A stretch of DNA of 7,559 nucleotides. Source: Candidatus Babeliales bacterium (GTDB lineage: Bacteria > Babelota > Babeliae > Babelales > CAIQNR01). The stretch lies in NCBI GenBank assembly GCA_021735725.1, contig JAIPGS010000041.1:1-7559 (forward strand), written 5' to 3'. The notes beneath the pieces were generated by a model. That model had not been told where the DNA came from. It made no database searches and saw only the letters and a program-made list of their open reading frames with translations. Positions 6,814 to 7,559 of this stretch are shown here, piece by piece (within the stretch, counting starts at the first letter, position 1; each line of letters begins with the position of its first letter). The position numbers and the translations under genes were made by a program.

Positions 6814-7559
6814 TTAAAATTTATCATGGCTATGGACAATTTCTGTTTGAATTGGTCCTTCAGAAAGGCCTCTAATGAATTGATAAATATAAGAATTTTT
6901 TTCTTCCCAAATAGTTGAAGCATTACCAAAGTATTGAATTTTACGTTCATCAAGAAGAGCTACTTTATCTACATATTTAAAAATTTCTACATCATGAGAA
7001 ATTACTATTGATGTTAAATTAAGTTTAATTTGCATGCTTTTTATAAGTTCATGAATAATACGCGCAGTAATAGGGTCAAGACCTGTTGTTGGTTCGTCAT
7101 ACAAGATAATTTTTGGATTTGTTACAAGTGTTCGAGCAAGGCCGACGCGTTTTTTCATTCCCCCAGAAAGTTCAGAGGGATATTTATGCATTGTTTCATC
7201 CGCGGATAAATCAACAAGTGCTAATTTTTCACGAACAATAGGTTCAACTTCATCTCGAGGAATCCCTTTTTCTAACAAAGGAAGTCCTACATTTTCAAAA
7301 ACATCTAATGAGTCTAAAAGAGCTGCAAATTGAAACACATACCCAACTTTTTTAAAAATAGAGGGTAAGTCTTTTTCGGGGAGCGTAGTTATATTAATAC
7401 CATCAATAATTACGGTTCCTGATGTTGGTTTAATAAGTCCAATAATCTGCTTAAGTAAAACAGATTTTCCCTCTCCTGATCTTCCAATAATACAGGTCAT
7501 TTTTCCTGCAGGAATAGTTAAATTTACTCCATTAGTAATCCAAGGGCCATCATCAGAAA
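6814..7559 (-). CDS. mlaF: MlaF-like ABC transporter ATPase for lipid transport (5' end cut by window edge)
   Basis: The frame is open through the right edge, with 247 visible residues. An internal ATG at 7500 is not the start, because the upstream codons already encode the first conserved strand (ITNGVNLTIPAGK). Counting from the first visible residue: Walker A GRSGEGKS (25-32), Q-loop YVFQ with Q76, signature LSGGMKKRVGLAR (130-142), Walker B IILYDEP (150-156), D-loop TGLDP (158-162) and switch histidine in VISHD (H188). The LSGGM(K/R)KRV signature and the KSVLLKQIIGL helix are typical of the MlaF/Ttg2A branch, whose products drive phospholipid movement between inner and outer membranes with the permease MlaE and the MCE protein MlaD. 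Only a short N-terminal piece should be missing. mlaE or other partners would be expected beyond the right edge, upstream in transcription. Another ABC ATPase with a similar signature is a minor alternative. Confidence 0.87.
   Translation of the reverse strand, partial: SDDGPWITNGVNLTIPAGKMTCIIGRSGEGKSVLLKQIIGLIKPTSGTVIIDGINITTLPEKDLPSIFKKVGYVFQFAALLDSLDVFENVGLPLLEKGIPRDEVEPIVREKLALVDLSADETMHKYPSELSGGMKKRVGLARTLVTNPKIILYDEPTTGLDPITARIIHELIKSMQIKLNLTSIVISHDVEIFKYVDKVALLDERKIQYFGNASTIWEEKNSYIYQFIRGLSEGPIQTEIVHSHDKF

Noticed and set aside
7498..7500. ATG at 7500 as the mlaF start
   Set aside because: Conserved residues before it (NGVNLTIPAGK) continue the frame to the window edge, so the real start is outside.
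1..7559. Mobile element, CRISPR array, defence system or RNA gene
   Set aside because: No direct-repeat array, terminal inverted repeat, transposase, integrase, tRNA cloverleaf or rRNA segment is seen; every large frame belongs to a known housekeeping or secretion family.

Overview
The window is a compact, strongly AT-rich piece (roughly one third G+C by eye) of a diderm (outer-membrane) bacterial chromosome. It carries a type II secretion outer-membrane secretin with its inner-membrane partners, a MoxR AAA+ ATPase, a dCTP deaminase, and the ATPase of an Mla-type lipid transporter. The low G+C, heavily charged protein tails and gene style recall host-dependent lineages such as Candidatus Dependentiae (TM6). 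That assignment is an impression, not something the window proves.

Layout: bases 1-6078 are a single leftward gene series in transcription order moxR (6078-5089), gspC (4998-3877), gspD (3880-1379) and gspL (1386 to the left edge, unfinished). gspC/gspD overlap by 4 bases (ATGA) and gspD/gspL by 8 bases, so these three are very likely translationally coupled. A 90-base gap separates moxR from gspC and holds a promoter-like sequence, so gspCDL may be transcribed both from the moxR promoter and from its own. Bases 6079-6261 are a divergent regulatory gap. Rightward dcd (6262-6789) follows, then a 24-base convergent gap, then leftward mlaF (6814 to the right edge, 5' end missing).

How the genes work together: GspC (inner membrane, HR plus PDZ domains), GspD (outer-membrane secretin) and GspL (cytoplasmic actin-like domain, one membrane span, periplasmic domain) are the envelope-spanning connectors of a type II secretion system. 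The ATPase GspE, GspF, GspM and the pseudopilins are not in the window and may lie beyond the left edge. MoxR proteins are chaperone-like AAA+ ATPases; placement at the head of a secretion operon suggests, but does not show, a role in assembling or activating that machine. dcd makes dUTP or dUMP for thymidylate synthesis. mlaF belongs to outer-membrane phospholipid trafficking and is probably a separate transcription unit.

I do not see a mobile element, CRISPR array, tRNA or rRNA. The less ordinary points are the moxR-gspCDL linkage, the long charged extensions of GspD and GspC, and the dCTP deaminase active-site region that resembles bifunctional DCD-DUT enzymes.
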